A stretch of DNA of 45,698 bases, taken from assembly GCA_019753235.1 (NCBI GenBank), contig JAIELF010000077.1, forward strand, positions 1 to 45,698, in the 5' to 3' direction. A program made the translations under genes and the position numbers. Below, one piece after another: positions 44,867-45,698 of the stretch; within the stretch, counting starts at the first letter, position 1, and each line of letters starts with the position of its first letter. Below the pieces are notes generated by a model. That model made no database searches. It was not told where the DNA came from and was given only the letters and a program-made list of their open reading frames with translations. This stretch comes from a bacterium (GTDB lineage: Bacteria > Planctomycetota > Planctomycetia > Kolteriales > Kolteriaceae).

Positions 44867-45297
44867 TCAATATCGATCGTGATCACTTTGAAAGCTAATT
44901 TCCAGATCCCGGCATCCGCACACGTGGTCAAGATCGGCTCGATCTGACCGAACGGAACGCTGCGGTCCGAGCGAATCCAGACTTCGAGAGGCGCGGGATC
45001 GGCTTGAATTTTTTGCAGACGAAGGAACTCGCCCAACTCGGCAAGCGGGATCGGTTTGCCCGCCGCCACGATCCCCTCTTGCGGGCGAATGTTCAACACC
45101 ACCCGGGCCGCCGTCGGGGCGACGTCGGGCTCGACATGGTTGGCGGAGGCTTTCGGCAATCGAATCGATTCGTCCGTTTCCGCTTTCTGAAATTGATTGA
45201 CGGCTAGAAAAAAGATGATGAGCTGAAAAATGATGTCGATCATCGGGGTCATGTTGAATTGAGCCGACCATGCCGAGGGTCTGACGACTCTTTTCAT
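44863..45297 (-). CDS. exbD: ExbD/TolR-family protein (first copy)
   Basis: A 144-aa ExbD/TolR protein. NMTPMIDIIFQLIIFFLAV (15-33) carries the helix and the proton-path Asp21. A periplasmic domain with EVWIRSDRSVPFGQIEPIL, typical of the family, follows. The ATG at 45297 is preceded by AAGGGGAACGG; the longer open frame to 45474 has no support. It is the first gene of the exbD-exbD-TPR transcript. No ExbB/TolQ gene is adjacent; the next gene is divergent. Confidence 0.94.
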   Translation of the reverse strand: MKRVVRPSAWSAQFNMTPMIDIIFQLIIFFLAVNQFQKAETDESIRLPKASANHVEPDVAPTAARVVLNIRPQEGIVAAGKPIPLAELGEFLRLQKIQADPAPLEVWIRSDRSVPFGQIEPILTTCADAGIWKLAFKVITIDIE

Positions 45298-45551
45298 CCG
45301 TTCCCCTTTGGCCCGTGTTCGTTCCTGCGGCAGAGTCCGCCATGCTAAGCCGATCGAGCCGCTCGAACGGTTCGATTTTTCCCACCAGTTCTTAACAATC
45401 GCGTCGATCACCCGTAAGGTGATTATGGGGACCCACTCTCGAATTGCTACCGATCGATGGAATCGGCCCATCATGCGTGAATGGCGGGCGTCGGAAAAGA
45501 GGCAGAATTCGTCGTCTTCATGGATGACGATCGACGAGGTTCAAGATTTCA

Positions 45552-45698
45552 ATGTCGGTGAACATGGAACATCAACCCACTTGGCGGATTAGGTACCTCG
45601 ATGGGGCTCGCTTCGCCCGGGCGGTGGTCGCTGGGGCTGGCCGGGTTATACGCATGGCCCCGAAGCTCAACGAAATCAATGTATTTCCGGTGGCCGAC
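45552..45698 (+). CDS. DAK2-domain / FakA-like kinase, 5' fragment cut by window edge
   Basis: The frame is open to the end of the window and gives 49 residues ending in LNEINVFPVAD. That matches the start of DAK2 (DhaL-like) domains in FakA/YloV proteins, NxxNVFPVPDGDTGTN, whose aspartates bind Mg-ATP. The preceding YLDGARFARAVVAGAGRVI also fits. These proteins phosphorylate fatty acids with a FakB partner or act as related kinases. Two starts are possible: ATG at 45552 and ATG at 45564. It is divergent from exbD. Confidence 0.75.
   Translation, partial: MSVNMEHQPTWRIRYLDGARFARAVVAGAGRVIRMAPKLNEINVFPVAD

Overview
The window looks like a moderately GC-rich chromosome segment of a planctomycete, probably near Pirellulales or Gemmatales; the order is an inference. 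The signs are a giant secreted protein whose N-terminus carries the FERLEERRVL-type motif common in planctomycete exported proteins, an ECF sigma factor paired with a membrane Ser/Thr kinase, a PEP-CTERM protein, a KorAB 2-oxoacid:ferredoxin oxidoreductase, and several lineage-style hypothetical proteins with single membrane anchors. Most genes lie on the minus strand.

Left part (1-10763), accessory in character. On the minus strand run an ECF sigma factor (8328-8969), a 1031-aa Ser/Thr kinase with TPR-like tail (5093-8188) and a 1475-aa secreted metzincin-type metalloprotease with PPC, PKD-like and RTX repeats (500-4927). Two 57-bp direct repeats (22-78 and 9322-9378, one mismatch, offset exactly 9,300 bp) bracket this module. 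Immediately right of the right-hand repeat is an intact tyrosine recombinase (9451-10572), then a tRNA-His (10690-10763). A short stretch that may be a decayed recombinase 3' end lies just right of the left repeat. I read this as one or two tandem integrative elements, as inference. The recombinase leader has three complementary segments that can form two mutually exclusive hairpins, one of which hides the Shine-Dalgarno sequence. This is the most striking undescribed-looking structure in the window.

Middle part (11122-32195), mostly housekeeping: an Lhr-type DNA helicase, an unrecognised 709-aa anchored protein, a TolB-like propeller lipoprotein, and fructose-1,6-bisphosphatase, all on minus. 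Then korA-korB on plus, clpX on minus, and a minus-strand run cysS-fliI-glycosyltransferase with tight spacing. fliI is alone, with no flagellar neighbours here.

Right part (32540-45698): a plus-strand operon of a secreted M28 peptidase with PDZ domain, a ceramidase-like secreted hydrolase and a tRNA-dihydrouridine synthase. Then come a DUF2079 membrane protein (minus), an anchored hypothetical (plus), a YbjQ-family protein and a stand-alone LigD phosphoesterase-like protein (both minus), and a PEP-CTERM protein and LutC-like protein (both plus). An exbD-exbD-TPR operon (minus) without its ExbB/TolQ partner follows. The window ends inside the start of a DAK2/FakA-like gene (plus).
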